Shown here in pieces: positions 6,276-14,317 of a stretch of 47,985 nucleotides of DNA. Made by a program: the position numbers and the translations under genes. Source of the stretch: an uncultured Oscillospiraceae bacterium (GTDB lineage: Bacteria; Bacillota; Clostridia; Oscillospirales; Ruminococcaceae); contig USBC01000001.1 in NCBI GenBank assembly GCA_900552845.1, positions 1-47,985 on the forward strand, read 5' to 3'. The notes under the pieces were generated by a model. The model searched no databases, was not told the DNA's origin, and worked only from the letters and a program-made list of their open reading frames with translations. Position 1 is the first letter of the stretch; every line of letters begins with the position of its first letter.

Positions 6276-7223
6276 TCACGCTCCTTTCACAGTTTCATAG
6301 GCGGCAAACGCCAGCTTAACCGCTTCCTTATAGCCATTGGAGGTATAGGTCGCCTTGGTGACCATCGGCAGGTCGCTGTCGGGGGTCTCTGCCGTTACGC
6401 CGATCCACTTCTTGCTGTAGGAGCTCTTGGAGAGCTTGGCACCGTCGATGCCCTCATATTCATTGGGAGTCTCGGTGTGCTGATACAGCTTGGAGGCAAT
6501 GATGGCGCCGTTATTATCAATGGCAACGAGAATATGCAGCTCCCCGCTGAAGCCGGAGGCATGAACATTGAACGCATAGCCCAGCTCGGACTGATAGGCG
6601 CTGTCGGTGCCTTCGGGTGCTGTCTCCAGTTCGGTGTAGCCCTCGCCCAGCATTTCGGCGATAAGCTCGGCTTCAGGATAGACCTTTTCTTCGGTGGGAG
6701 CTTCGATCTCGATGCCCGCCAGCTCGCCGTAGGCAACAAACGCATTACCGACTGCGGCATTAAAGCCCTTGGAGGAGAAGGTGGCGCCGGAGAGGAATTC
6801 AATGCCCTCCAGTGTGAAGTCTTTCCCAACATACTGCTCCTGGAAGTTCGGCTCGGTTTCGATGCGGTCGCCGATGCCGGGAGTCTCGCCGTGCTCCATC
6901 ACCTGTGTACCGGTGACGGTACCGTCGGCGGAGATTCCGACCATAACCGAAATCATACCGGCAAAGCCCTTGCCCTGGCTTTGGAATACATAGCCTGCAC
7001 CATTACCGGCTTTATAGGCTTTAGTGACATTTTCGGCAGTGACGGTCACTTCCTCAAAGTCCGTACCATCCGGCAGAACAGCAAGGAGAGCCTCATTGGC
7101 CTGTGCTGCCTTGGCAGCATCAATCACGGGCTTGGTGAGATTATAGGTACCTGTCAGCGCCGCAGAAACGACCAGGCAGATGGCGGTGAGAACAACGATG
7201 GGTTTCAGCTTTTCCCATTTCAT
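6276..7223 (-). CDS. rnfG: RnfG, FMN-binding subunit, with two FMN-binding domains
   Basis: 315 residues, longer than the usual 180-220. A single N-terminal membrane segment (residues 9-28) anchors it; the rest faces outward. The first FMN-binding domain (about 50-170) ends in the flavinylation motif SGATFSS (145-151, acceptor Thr148). A second, diverged copy (about 190-312) repeats the same layout: GYAFNVHASGFSGELHI aligns with GYVFQSQGKGFAGMISV, HTETPN with HGETPG, and TKATYTS (289-295) with the motif, keeping Thr292 but losing the Ser and Gly. RnfG passes electrons from RnfD-type flavin across the membrane to other subunits. The gene overlaps rnfD by 4 bases. Confidence 0.92.
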   Translation of the reverse strand: MKWEKLKPIVVLTAICLVVSAALTGTYNLTKPVIDAAKAAQANEALLAVLPDGTDFEEVTVTAENVTKAYKAGNGAGYVFQSQGKGFAGMISVMVGISADGTVTGTQVMEHGETPGIGDRIETEPNFQEQYVGKDFTLEGIEFLSGATFSSKGFNAAVGNAFVAYGELAGIEIEAPTEEKVYPEAELIAEMLGEGYTELETAPEGTDSAYQSELGYAFNVHASGFSGELHILVAIDNNGAIIASKLYQHTETPNEYEGIDGAKLSKSSYSKKWIGVTAETPDSDLPMVTKATYTSNGYKEAVKLAFAAYETVKGA

Positions 7224-8173
7224 TTTTCGGCACCTCCCACTCCAAACGGTTTTTTGTGACCCAGCTTATCAATGTGGGGACAGATGATGTTCATCAGCAA
7301 AATGGCAAAGGAAACACCCTCCGGATAACCGCCGGAAGAATTTCGGATCAACATGGTGATGATGCCTGCACCGAGGGCGAAGATGACCTTACCGAGCTCG
7401 GTGGAGGGAGAGGTGGAATAGTCAGTAAGCATAAAAATGCCGCCCAGCAGCACACCGCCGGTGAGAATCATGTAAATGGGATCATAGCCCAGTACAACGC
7501 TCATCAGTGCAATAGTTGCTACATATACCACCGGAATGGTGGGGGTAATAACGCCACGCACCACCAGATAGATAAAACCGATAATCAGTGCGATGGCACA
7601 GGTCTCGCCCAGGCAGCCACCGCGGATACCAAACAGCAGGTTCTTGACTGCAGGCAATCCCTCCACAGCGCCCCCTTTGATGAGTGCCAACGGAGTTGCA
7701 CCGGAGACCGCATCAATGCCGTTGATGTAGGAATTAGCGGTCGGCCAGGTGGTCATCTGCCCTGCAAAGGCGATGAGCAGGAAAATACGGCCGGTAATGG
7801 CGGGATTGGCAAAATTGCAGCCGATGCCGCCGAACAGCTGCTTGACGATAACAATGGCGACAAAGCAGCCGACAATAGCCATCCAGATGGGGAACCCGGC
7901 AGGCAGGTTCATGGCCAGCAGCAGACCGGTCACGGCGGCGCTCAAATCCGAAATGGTATTGGTGCGCTTGGTGATGCGGCGGAACAGGTATTCAAACAGG
8001 ATAGACGCACCAACGCAGACAACCTCCAGCACGAGGGCACGGGTGCCGAATACCAGAACGGACGCCACCACGGCAGGCAGCAGCGCAATGAGAACATCAC
8101 CCATGACGGAGGTGGTGGAAACGCTGCTGCGGATATGCGGTCCCGCAGAGACCAACAGTTTACGATCAGTCAT
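7220..8173 (-). CDS. rnfD: RnfD, membrane subunit with covalent flavin
   Basis: 317 residues, multi-spanning. It has the flavinylation sequence DAVSGATPLALIKGG, an exact match to the Dxx(S/T)GAT rule used by ApbE flavin transferases, in an outward loop, and the RnfD/NqrB family pattern GGIGCNFANPAITGRIFLL. In the complex it holds covalent FMN and helps to form the ion path. 17 bases separate it from rnfC, and its end overlaps rnfG by ATGA. The ApbE needed to attach FMN is not in this window. Confidence 0.95.
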   Translation of the reverse strand: MTDRKLLVSAGPHIRSSVSTTSVMGDVLIALLPAVVASVLVFGTRALVLEVVCVGASILFEYLFRRITKRTNTISDLSAAVTGLLLAMNLPAGFPIWMAIVGCFVAIVIVKQLFGGIGCNFANPAITGRIFLLIAFAGQMTTWPTANSYINGIDAVSGATPLALIKGGAVEGLPAVKNLLFGIRGGCLGETCAIALIIGFIYLVVRGVITPTIPVVYVATIALMSVVLGYDPIYMILTGGVLLGGIFMLTDYSTSPSTELGKVIFALGAGIITMLIRNSSGGYPEGVSFAILLMNIICPHIDKLGHKKPFGVGGAEK

Positions 8174-8190
8174 TTTATCTCCCCTCCTCC

Positions 8191-9492
8191 TTACTTTCTT
8201 ATCATCTGCTTGCCCATCTGGTTATAGGCGACCAGATGGCGCTTGGCAGGACAGACATAGGCACAGCAGCCGCATTCCATGCACAGATTAACCTTCAATG
8301 CCTTCAGTGCCTCAACGTTCTCGGCATGATAGGCACGGTCCAATGCTGCTGGGCTCAAGCTCAGCGGGCAGGCACGCAGGCAGCGTCCGCAGCGAATACA
8401 GGCAGTCTCTGCCGCCATTTTCGCTTCTTTTTCGTTAAAGACCAAAAGTCCGTTGTTGTTCTTGTGGATAACCGCCTGATCGTCCTGGCAGGAGGTACCC
8501 ATCATGGGACCACCCAGAATGATCTCGGCAGGCTCGCCCTTGTAGCCGCCGCAGAAGTTGATGATGTCCTCCAGCTTGGCACCGATGGGAACCCATACAT
8601 TCTTCGGCTCCGCCACTGCGCCGCCGTCTACCGTTACCAACCGGCTTACCAACGGCATACCGGTCTTGACATACTCCGCCAGCTTGATGATTGTACCGAC
8701 ATTCATCACCAGTACGCCCACATCGCCGGGCAGCTTGCCCTCGGGGATCACACGACCGGTCGCCTCATAAACGATAACCTTTTCAGCGCCCTGCGGATAA
8801 CGGGATTTCAGCTCCAGCACCTCCAGCTTACTGCCGGCTGCCGCAGCGTCCGCTTTAATCTTCTCGATCGCCTTTGGCTTATTGTTTTCTATGCCGATCA
8901 CCGCACGCCCGTTCGGCATATGGCGCAGCAACAAGCTAACGCCCTCCAGCAACAGGTCGGTTTTTTCCATCATAATGCGATAATCGCAGGTAAGATAAGG
9001 CTCACACTCGGCACCGTTGATAACAAGGGTGTCAATTGCTGCGGTCTTCAGCCCAGTCAGCTTGACGCCGGTGGGGAAGCCTGCGCCGCCCAGGCCCATC
9101 AGTCCGCAGGCGCGTGCCGCCTTCAAAACATCTTCCAGCTCATCACCGATGACGGGCGGAGCCAGGGTCTCATCGACCGTCTGCTCGCCGTCGGTAGTAA
9201 TGATAACCGCCTCGTTTTTGGCACCGCGCGCATTATAGATGTGCTCGATTGCCTTTACCTTGCCCGATACGCTGGAATGTATCGGTGCCGAAACCGCTGC
9301 TTCACTGTCGCCGATAAGCTGACCGACCTTAACGGTATCGCCAACTTTTACAACAGGCGTGCAGGGGGCGCCGATGTGCTGAGACATGGAAATCGTGACC
9401 TCCGCCGGTACCGGCATGATCACGCTTTCCAACTCGGCTGTGTTCTTATGGTGCTCCACATGAATACTGGGAAGCGAATGGAACATAGCCAC
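8191..9492 (-). CDS. rnfC: RnfC, NADH/NAD-binding subunit of Rnf complex
   Basis: 433 residues. The N-terminal part has the barrel-sandwich-like region (VKVGDTVKVGQLIGDSEA), then the Rossmann-type flavin/NAD segment GLMGLGGAGFPTGVKL and GAECEPYLTCDYRIM found in NuoF-like proteins, and at the end two [4Fe-4S] motifs CIRCGRCLRACP and CMECGCCAYVCP. RnfC is the site of NAD reduction. GTG at 9492 is 6 bases from an AGGAGGG site; the ATG two codons later is possible. Soluble subunit bound at the cytoplasmic face. Confidence 0.95.
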   Translation of the reverse strand: MAMFHSLPSIHVEHHKNTAELESVIMPVPAEVTISMSQHIGAPCTPVVKVGDTVKVGQLIGDSEAAVSAPIHSSVSGKVKAIEHIYNARGAKNEAVIITTDGEQTVDETLAPPVIGDELEDVLKAARACGLMGLGGAGFPTGVKLTGLKTAAIDTLVINGAECEPYLTCDYRIMMEKTDLLLEGVSLLLRHMPNGRAVIGIENNKPKAIEKIKADAAAAGSKLEVLELKSRYPQGAEKVIVYEATGRVIPEGKLPGDVGVLVMNVGTIIKLAEYVKTGMPLVSRLVTVDGGAVAEPKNVWVPIGAKLEDIINFCGGYKGEPAEIILGGPMMGTSCQDDQAVIHKNNNGLLVFNEKEAKMAAETACIRCGRCLRACPLSLSPAALDRAYHAENVEALKALKVNLCMECGCCAYVCPAKRHLVAYNQMGKQMIRK

Positions 9493-9512
9493 AGGTATCC
9501 CTCCTAATCTTT

Positions 9513-10037
9513 TTATTTCAAGTTTAAGCGGTTCAGGTAAGGCAGCACTACCCGCAGCGCCATACCGGTAATAGCGCCCATCAGCAGTCCTGCCGCCAGA
9601 AGAACCGGAAAGTAATACCAGACATACTGGTTATTGATGATAAAACGTGCCATAACAAGCTGACCGATATTGTGTGCCGCCCCGCCGAACACGCTAAGCA
9701 AGAGATACTGTTCTTTTATCCCCGGCAAAAGGGAGAGCAGCAGCATAATCGTCACTGAGAAAACTCCGCCCGCTGCACTCATTGCGGCAGCCACCGCCCC
9801 GCGGGTCAGCAATACAAACAGTGCCTTCAATATGGCAATTGTGAACCCGCTTACCGGCCCCAGTACAAACAGCGCATACATGGTCACGATATTGGAAAGC
9901 CCCAACCGGATCCCCGGCGGCAGCATAGGCAGGGCAGGCAGCAGCGACTCCAAAAAGCTGAGAGCCATCGCCAACGCAAACAGCAGCCCCATCAGTGCCA
10001 ATCGTTTCACTTTTCGGCTGCGGTTCTGTGCTGCCAT
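9513..10037 (-). CDS. Gx transporter / Hpre_diP_synt_I family membrane protein
   Basis: 174 residues with about five to six hydrophobic spans. It has the family pattern LPPGIRLGLSNIVTMYALF and the loop GAAHNIGQLVMA, typical of PF07456, once called heptaprenyl diphosphate synthase component I and now annotated as Gx transporter. Similar proteins are related to substrate-binding S components of ECF transporters. It is the first gene of the rnf unit, 20 bases before rnfC, and is likely to be co-transcribed with it, as is frequent in Clostridia; whether it works with Rnf is not known. ATG at 10037 has GAGGAGG. Confidence 0.85.
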   Translation of the reverse strand: MAAQNRSRKVKRLALMGLLFALAMALSFLESLLPALPMLPPGIRLGLSNIVTMYALFVLGPVSGFTIAILKALFVLLTRGAVAAAMSAAGGVFSVTIMLLLSLLPGIKEQYLLLSVFGGAAHNIGQLVMARFIINNQYVWYYFPVLLAAGLLMGAITGMALRVVLPYLNRLNLK

Positions 10038-10065
10038 GCGTTCCTCCTCATTCGGTCACCCTATT

Positions 10066-10094
10066 ATTTTAGATGCCTTTCTCTGCTTTTTCAA
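10066..10094 (-). promoter_or_regulatory. Promoter of the Gx-rnf operon
   Basis: TTGAAA at 10089-10094, 17 bases, TAAAAT at 10066-10071. Spacing is right and the site is 29 bases before the ATG of the first gene. Confidence 0.6.
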
Positions 10095-10172
10095 GCATTC
10101 AATGGTTTTTTCAGCATTTTTAATTATAAAAGAATAGCATCTTCGTTATACGCACCGTTTACAAATCCTACT

Positions 10173-10214
10173 GAAAAGACTGGTGAAGCAGAATGTCTTC
10201 TGCCTTCACCAGTC
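10173..10214 (-). terminator. Terminator after the acidic zinc-ribbon gene
   Basis: GACTGGTGAAG arms (10178-10193 and 10198-10214, one bulge) and T-run TTTTC on the minus strand. Confidence 0.85.
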
Positions 10215-10237
10215 TCCGGTCGGCTTTTTCAGCCGGA

Positions 10238-10714
10238 TCAATCCATGTCGCAGCCGGTGCAGCCTTCGCAGTCGCCTTCGCAGTCCAAGTCGTCTAAGTC
10301 AAACTCCAGCTTCTCGCCGCAGTTGGGGCAGTCGATCTCCCCCTCACACAGCATGCTTTCGTCAACGCAGATCGTATCGCCGCAGGTGGGACATTTCACT
10401 TCGTACAGAGGCTCGTCCTCGTCGTCAAACTCATCATAGTCATCTAAACCATAATCGTCGTCATCATCGAAGGAATCATGGCACTCATCATCGTCCTCGT
10501 ACAGGGCATCTTCTACGTCCTGCAGATCATCATCGATCGCATCAACGACCTCGCCCAACTCCTCTACCGCTTCTTCCAAATCGGTAACGGAGAGCGCCAG
10601 ATCGTCCAGCACCTCGATCACATTCAGCAGGACTTTGCCCTCAGCGGTGGTGTCGGTCAGCTTCAGACCGTCAGCCAAGCCACGCAGATATGCAACTTTT
10701 TCAATAACAGTCAT
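10238..10714 (-). CDS. CD1247-type acidic protein with zinc ribbon
   Basis: 158 residues. The N-terminal 70 or so resemble the CD1247 N-terminal domain (MTVIEKVAYLRGLADGLKL, then helical DLALSVTDLEEAVEELGEVV). A highly acidic linker (residues 74-101) leads to a zinc ribbon with CPTC (108-111) and CPNC (129-132), and the C-terminus has four further Cys in CEGDCEGCTGC (145-155). The function of this family is unknown. It follows efp by 55 bases and is probably in the same transcript, which suggests, but does not prove, a link with translation. The Asp/Glu-rich linker could bind metal or a basic protein. Confidence 0.8.
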   Translation of the reverse strand: MTVIEKVAYLRGLADGLKLTDTTAEGKVLLNVIEVLDDLALSVTDLEEAVEELGEVVDAIDDDLQDVEDALYEDDDECHDSFDDDDDYGLDDYDEFDDEDEPLYEVKCPTCGDTICVDESMLCEGEIDCPNCGEKLEFDLDDLDCEGDCEGCTGCDMD

Positions 10715-10769
10715 TTTAGTACCTCCCTATTCATTTGGGGTCATCGCAATGACAAAACGGAAAGGAGCG

Positions 10770-11327
10770 TTACGCTCTTTCCATGTACTCACCGGTTCTG
10801 GTGTCCACACGGATCATATCGCCCTCATTAATGAACAGAGGAACCTTGATCTCTGCGCCGGTTTCCAGCGTTGCGGGCTTCAGGGTATTGGTGGCGGTAT
10901 TGCCGGCAAAGCCGGGGTCGGTCTTGGTGACCTCCAGTTCCATAAAGAAAGGAGGCTCTACACCGAACACGCTGCCTTTGTAGGAAAGGATCTTGCAAAC
11001 GGTGTTCTCTTTGACAAACTTAAAGTTGTCGCCCAATACGTCCTTGCTGATCGGAACATTCTCATAGGTCTCCTGATCCATGAAATAGTACAGATCGCCA
11101 TCGGAATACAGATATTCCATATCCTTTCTCTCGATGTAGGCGGTCGGATACTTATCAGAGGGATTAAAGGTGCGCTCGGTCACAGCACCGGTGATCACGT
11201 TGCGGATCTTGGTGCGGACAAAAGCAGCGCCCTTGCCGGGTTTAACATGCTGGAACTCAATGATCTGATAGACGTTGCCGTCCATATCGAAGGTCACGCC
11301 GTTCCGGAAATCGCCTGCACTTACCAT
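10770..11327 (-). CDS. efp: Elongation factor P
   Basis: 185 residues, the normal length for EF-P. Three domains: an N-terminal KOW-like barrel with the tip loop VKPGKGAAFVR (Lys32, the residue that is modified in many bacteria), then two OB-like domains with LKPATLETGAEIKVPLFINEGD and DTRTGEYMERA at the end. EF-P rescues ribosomes stalled at polyproline stretches. No EF-P-modifying gene (epmA-like, ymfI-like) is adjacent. Ribosome site AGGAGG is before the ATG; it has its own promoter within the end of the aminopeptidase gene. Confidence 0.96.
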   Translation of the reverse strand: MVSAGDFRNGVTFDMDGNVYQIIEFQHVKPGKGAAFVRTKIRNVITGAVTERTFNPSDKYPTAYIERKDMEYLYSDGDLYYFMDQETYENVPISKDVLGDNFKFVKENTVCKILSYKGSVFGVEPPFFMELEVTKTDPGFAGNTATNTLKPATLETGAEIKVPLFINEGDMIRVDTRTGEYMERA

Positions 11328-11372
11328 AATACAAAAACCTCCAAGGATATAATATACGGATTTAACTATCTG

Positions 11373-11402
11373 ATTTTAACATATAATAGCGGTTGATTGC
11401 AA
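11373..11402 (-). promoter_or_regulatory. Promoter of efp
   Basis: TTGCAA at 11397-11402, 18 bases, TAAAAT at 11373-11378, directly after the end of the aminopeptidase gene. Confidence 0.55.
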
Positions 11403-11409
11403 GTGGTTT

Positions 11410-12483
11410 TCACAGGATAATCAATTCTTTGGGGCTGTTTGTCAAATCTTTTGTGCCGTCCGGCGCGATCCAAACCATATCCTCGATGCGCACGCCAAAC
11501 CGTCCTTCCAGATAAATGCCCGGCTCCACAGTAATGACCATGCCCTGACGGCAGGTGATCCCCGGATCAGCGGCAGGCGTAAAGCCCGGCGTCTCATGGA
11601 TCTCAATTCCGACAGAATGACCCAAGCTGTGCCCGAAGCAGCCCTCGTAGCCGGCATTATAGATCAAGTCGCGGGCAGCGGCGTCCACTGCGCGGCAGGA
11701 GGCACCCTCCACAGCCTTTTCGATACCGAGAAGCTGGGCGGCAAGCACGGTATCATACACCTTACGCATCTCGTCAGTCGGCTCACCAATCGCGATGGTG
11801 CGGGTCATGTCGGAGCAGTAGCCGTCCCACAGAGCGCCGTAATCCATTGTGAAAAAGTCACCCTGCTGCAAAGGGCGGTCACCCGGCACGGCATGCGGCT
11901 TGGCGGAGTTGGGCCCACCGGCGGCAATAGTCTCAAACGCCAGACCATCAGCACCCAGACGACGCATGCAGTATTCCAGATATGCGGCGATCTCTTTTTC
12001 AGTTTTACCCGGCTTGATAAAATCGAGGATCTCCCGGAAAGCGGCATCGGTAATTCCCTGCGCCTTGCGGATTGCAGCGATCTCATACTCGTCTTTCAGA
12101 GAACGCATCTCCAGGATTTTATCGTTCAGGGCAGCATCGGTCGAAAAGTCATATTCCGGCAGTCTTTTGCGGTATACCTCCAGCGCGCCGACCGTCACAT
12201 AGCCGGTTTCAATTGCGACGGTTTTCGCACCGTGCTTTTTCAGCAGCGCACCGATCTGTTCATACAGCTTGTCCTGCAGAATAACCTCTGCACCGGTCAC
12301 GGTTGCCTTGGCAATCTCGATATAGCGGAAATCAATAATGAAATAGGCGGCGTCCCGGAATGTCACCAGTGTGCCGTCAGAGGCACCCAATCCGGTAAAA
12401 TAGCGGCGGTTCACCTCGGAGGTGATCAATGCGGCGTCGGCGCCATCCGGCAGCGCCTTCATCAGCTTTTCAATACGGTTCAT
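11410..12483 (-). CDS. Xaa-Pro aminopeptidase (M24B family)
   Basis: 357 residues from ATG at 12483. An N-terminal creatinase-like domain precedes the pita-bread metallopeptidase domain with metal ligands in MDYGALWDGYCSDMTRT (both Asp), GHSLGHSVGIEIHETP (His), and TVEPGIYLEGRFGVRIED (both Glu). The enzyme removes N-terminal residues before proline, using two divalent metals. It is the last gene after yqeG and the TIM-barrel gene; its ATG overlaps the stop of that gene. The longer frame upstream lies in the TIM-barrel gene and was discarded. Confidence 0.93.
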   Translation of the reverse strand: MNRIEKLMKALPDGADAALITSEVNRRYFTGLGASDGTLVTFRDAAYFIIDFRYIEIAKATVTGAEVILQDKLYEQIGALLKKHGAKTVAIETGYVTVGALEVYRKRLPEYDFSTDAALNDKILEMRSLKDEYEIAAIRKAQGITDAAFREILDFIKPGKTEKEIAAYLEYCMRRLGADGLAFETIAAGGPNSAKPHAVPGDRPLQQGDFFTMDYGALWDGYCSDMTRTIAIGEPTDEMRKVYDTVLAAQLLGIEKAVEGASCRAVDAAARDLIYNAGYEGCFGHSLGHSVGIEIHETPGFTPAADPGITCRQGMVITVEPGIYLEGRFGVRIEDMVWIAPDGTKDLTNSPKELIIL

Positions 12484-13349
12484 GCTTGCTTCTTCCTTTC
12501 TTCTGCTTCTTTGTATAGGTCGCGCATCGTTGCGGCGTCCTCCGCCTGAGTCCCTGCCGATTCGCAAATGATGGTGGGCCGGCTGTCATACTTCACCAGC
12601 ACCTCCGCCAGCGGCGCAAAATACGGACCGTAGGTGGTATCGGCAAAGGTCAGGTGGCGTTTTTCTCCGCCGTTATCGGTGTACTCTATCTGAGAAAAAT
12701 GAGAATGGAAGCACTTCATGCGCTGCTCCCCTATCTCATTTCTCATCGTCAACAAAATACGCTCATAGTCCTCCGCTCCGCGGATACTTCCCAGCGTGCG
12801 GGCATTCAAATGCCCAAAATCAACACAGGGCAACAGGCGGTCGTCCAGCTTGCACAGCTCCATGACCTCCTCCAGCGTGCCCAGCTGGTTAAACTTGCCC
12901 ATAACTTCCGGACATACAATAATATGTCCCAGATGTGCCTCATCCAGCGCTGTCAACGCCCGCTTCATGGTGTCCTTAGCAAGCGAAAGCGCCTCCTCCC
13001 TGCTGATCTTGGCACAGGAGCCGGAATGGACGACAATGCGCCGCGCCCCCATCAGGTCGGCGGCTTCGGCGGATTCCATAATGTATTTGATGCTGTTCAG
13101 CCGTTTTTCCTCCTCCACGCCGGAAAGAGAAATATAGTACGGTGCGTGCAGCGAAAGCTGAATATCCCGCGCCTCGCAGCCCGCTTTCAGCTTCAGCACA
13201 CTTTCGCGGTTGATGCGAACCCCACGCCCACACTGGTACTCATAGGCGTTCAGCCCCATCTTTTCCAGATACTCCGGTATCTGCGGGGTGGATTTGTACC
13301 CCATTGCGGTAAAGCTCTCGGCATTACCGGCAGGGCCTATTCTTATCAT
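12480..13349 (-). CDS. TIM-barrel nuclease, endonuclease IV-like
   Basis: 289 residues starting MIRIGPAGNAESFTAMGYKS. The AP endonuclease 2 fold is seen in metal-site sequences LSLHAPYYISL, VVHSG, CPEVMGKFNQLG, DFGHLNARTLG, CFHSHFSQIEY and ICESAG. These match endonuclease IV-type enzymes, which cut DNA 5' of abasic sites with a trinuclear zinc centre; the shortened active-site pattern leaves open whether it is a true DNase or a sugar isomerase-like relative. ATG at 13349 has AAGGAGGGAG and overlaps yqeG; the aminopeptidase start overlaps its end, so the three form one operon. Confidence 0.75.
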   Translation of the reverse strand: MIRIGPAGNAESFTAMGYKSTPQIPEYLEKMGLNAYEYQCGRGVRINRESVLKLKAGCEARDIQLSLHAPYYISLSGVEEEKRLNSIKYIMESAEAADLMGARRIVVHSGSCAKISREEALSLAKDTMKRALTALDEAHLGHIIVCPEVMGKFNQLGTLEEVMELCKLDDRLLPCVDFGHLNARTLGSIRGAEDYERILLTMRNEIGEQRMKCFHSHFSQIEYTDNGGEKRHLTFADTTYGPYFAPLAEVLVKYDSRPTIICESAGTQAEDAATMRDLYKEAEERKKQA

Positions 13350-13855
13350 TTGGTCTCCCTCCTTTTCCTGCGATGGTAACGCCGCAGCAGCGGCTTTTCC
13401 AAGGGGCGCTTGATGCGGTACAGTCCGTACCCCTCCTCCGCATACGGCTCCACCAGTATGGTCATGCAGCCACACAGGTTGCCGCACAGAATATCGGTAA
13501 AAAGCTGATCGCCAATCAATGCAGTCTGCTGCGGACTAACGCCGAATTCCTTCATTTTGGCAAGCGCCACCTTCTTTTTCGGCTTAGCGGCATCGGCAAT
13601 ATAGCCCAGCCCCAATCGGTTGGCAAAGGGCGCCACCCGCAGCTCGTGGTTATTGGAGATAACAAACAGGCGAAGTCCCGCCTGCCGCTGCCGATCCAGC
13701 CATTCCATCACCTCCGGCTTTATTTCCTGACTGTTGTCGCCGGTCAGTGTGTTATCTACATCCAGCAGCAGTGCGCGGATACCGTGCTGTGTAAAAAAAT
13801 CTGTCGGGATCTCCTCGATCCGGTGAAAATCGTACTGTGGGGTCAAAAGCGGCAA
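13346..13855 (-). CDS. YqeG family HAD IIIA-type phosphatase
   Basis: 169 residues. HAD motif I is LLLDVDNTLTG (DVDNT near residue 33), motif II LFVISNN, and motif III/IV KPKKK and IGDQLFTDILCGN, in the order of the YqeG/YqeG-like HAD family, related to mitochondrial PGP phosphatase. The start is TTG at 13855 with AAAGGAG nine bases upstream; no ATG is in frame. First gene of the operon with the TIM barrel and aminopeptidase. A phosphatidylglycerophosphate phosphatase role is possible but not shown. Confidence 0.85.
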   Translation of the reverse strand: MPLLTPQYDFHRIEEIPTDFFTQHGIRALLLDVDNTLTGDNSQEIKPEVMEWLDRQRQAGLRLFVISNNHELRVAPFANRLGLGYIADAAKPKKKVALAKMKEFGVSPQQTALIGDQLFTDILCGNLCGCMTILVEPYAEEGYGLYRIKRPLEKPLLRRYHRRKRRETK

Positions 13856-13890
13856 GGGGTCACGCTCCTTTTTTGAGGTATTCCGGCACT

Positions 13891-13919
13891 ATTATAGCAA
13901 CATGGCGGCATAAAATAAA
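13891..13919 (-). promoter_or_regulatory. Promoter of the yqeG operon
   Basis: TTTATT at 13914-13919, 17 bases, TATAAT at 13891-13896; the -35 is weak. Confidence 0.5.
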
Positions 13920-13952
13920 GTCCCAAATAAAAAAGTATATGCGCTAAATGGA

Positions 13953-13984
13953 AAAGGCAGACGGGGGAAACCCATCTGCCTTTG
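13953..13984 (-). terminator. Terminator after rpsU
   Basis: AAAGGCAGA / TCTGCCTTT arms with GC-rich core and T residues on the minus strand. Confidence 0.75.
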
Positions 13985-14008
13985 TTCCGGTTGCAATAAA
14001 GATCAAGA

Positions 14009-14185
14009 TTACTTGTACTTGCGCTTACGAGCAGCCTCGGACTTTTTCTTGCGCTTAACGGAAGGTTTCTCATAATGCTCGCGCTTGCGGACTTCCGCCA
14101 AAACACCAGATCTGGCGCAGGAACGCTTAAACCGTCTGAGAGCACTATCCAGCGACTCGTTATCTTTTACTCTGATCTCTGCCAT
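14009..14185 (-). CDS. rpsU: 30S ribosomal protein S21
   Basis: 58 residues, too short for usual cut-offs. It begins MAEIRVKDNESLDSALRRFK and ends RKKKSEAARKRKYK, with the conserved REHYEKPS(V)KRK in between, the standard S21 sequence of Firmicutes. S21 is a late, basic 30S protein that sits near the anti-Shine-Dalgarno end of 16S rRNA. AGGGAGG precedes the ATG. Alone between its own promoter and terminator. Confidence 0.96.
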   Translation of the reverse strand: MAEIRVKDNESLDSALRRFKRSCARSGVLAEVRKREHYEKPSVKRKKKSEAARKRKYK

Positions 14186-14246
14186 TTACTATTCCCTCCC
14201 TACGCCTACGGCTGGAGTTATATCCTAATAACAGGATAACACATAG

Positions 14247-14276
14247 ATTATACAATATCGCAATTTACTATGTCAA
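14247..14276 (-). promoter_or_regulatory. Promoter of rpsU with small hairpin in the leader
   Basis: TTGACA at 14271-14276, 18 bases, TATAAT at 14247-14252. A 6-bp inverted repeat TATCCT / AGGATA lies at 14221-14238 in the transcribed leader, of unknown role. Confidence 0.8.
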
Positions 14277-14317
14277 GAGATTTTTATTGAGCGAAACTCT
14301 ACAGCATGATTATCCGC

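Noticed and set aside
4496..8291. Long plus-strand open frames opposite rnf genes
   Set aside because: They are antisense to strongly conserved Rnf subunits, have Gln/His-rich composition typical of mirror reading of GC-rich codons, and no ribosome sites.
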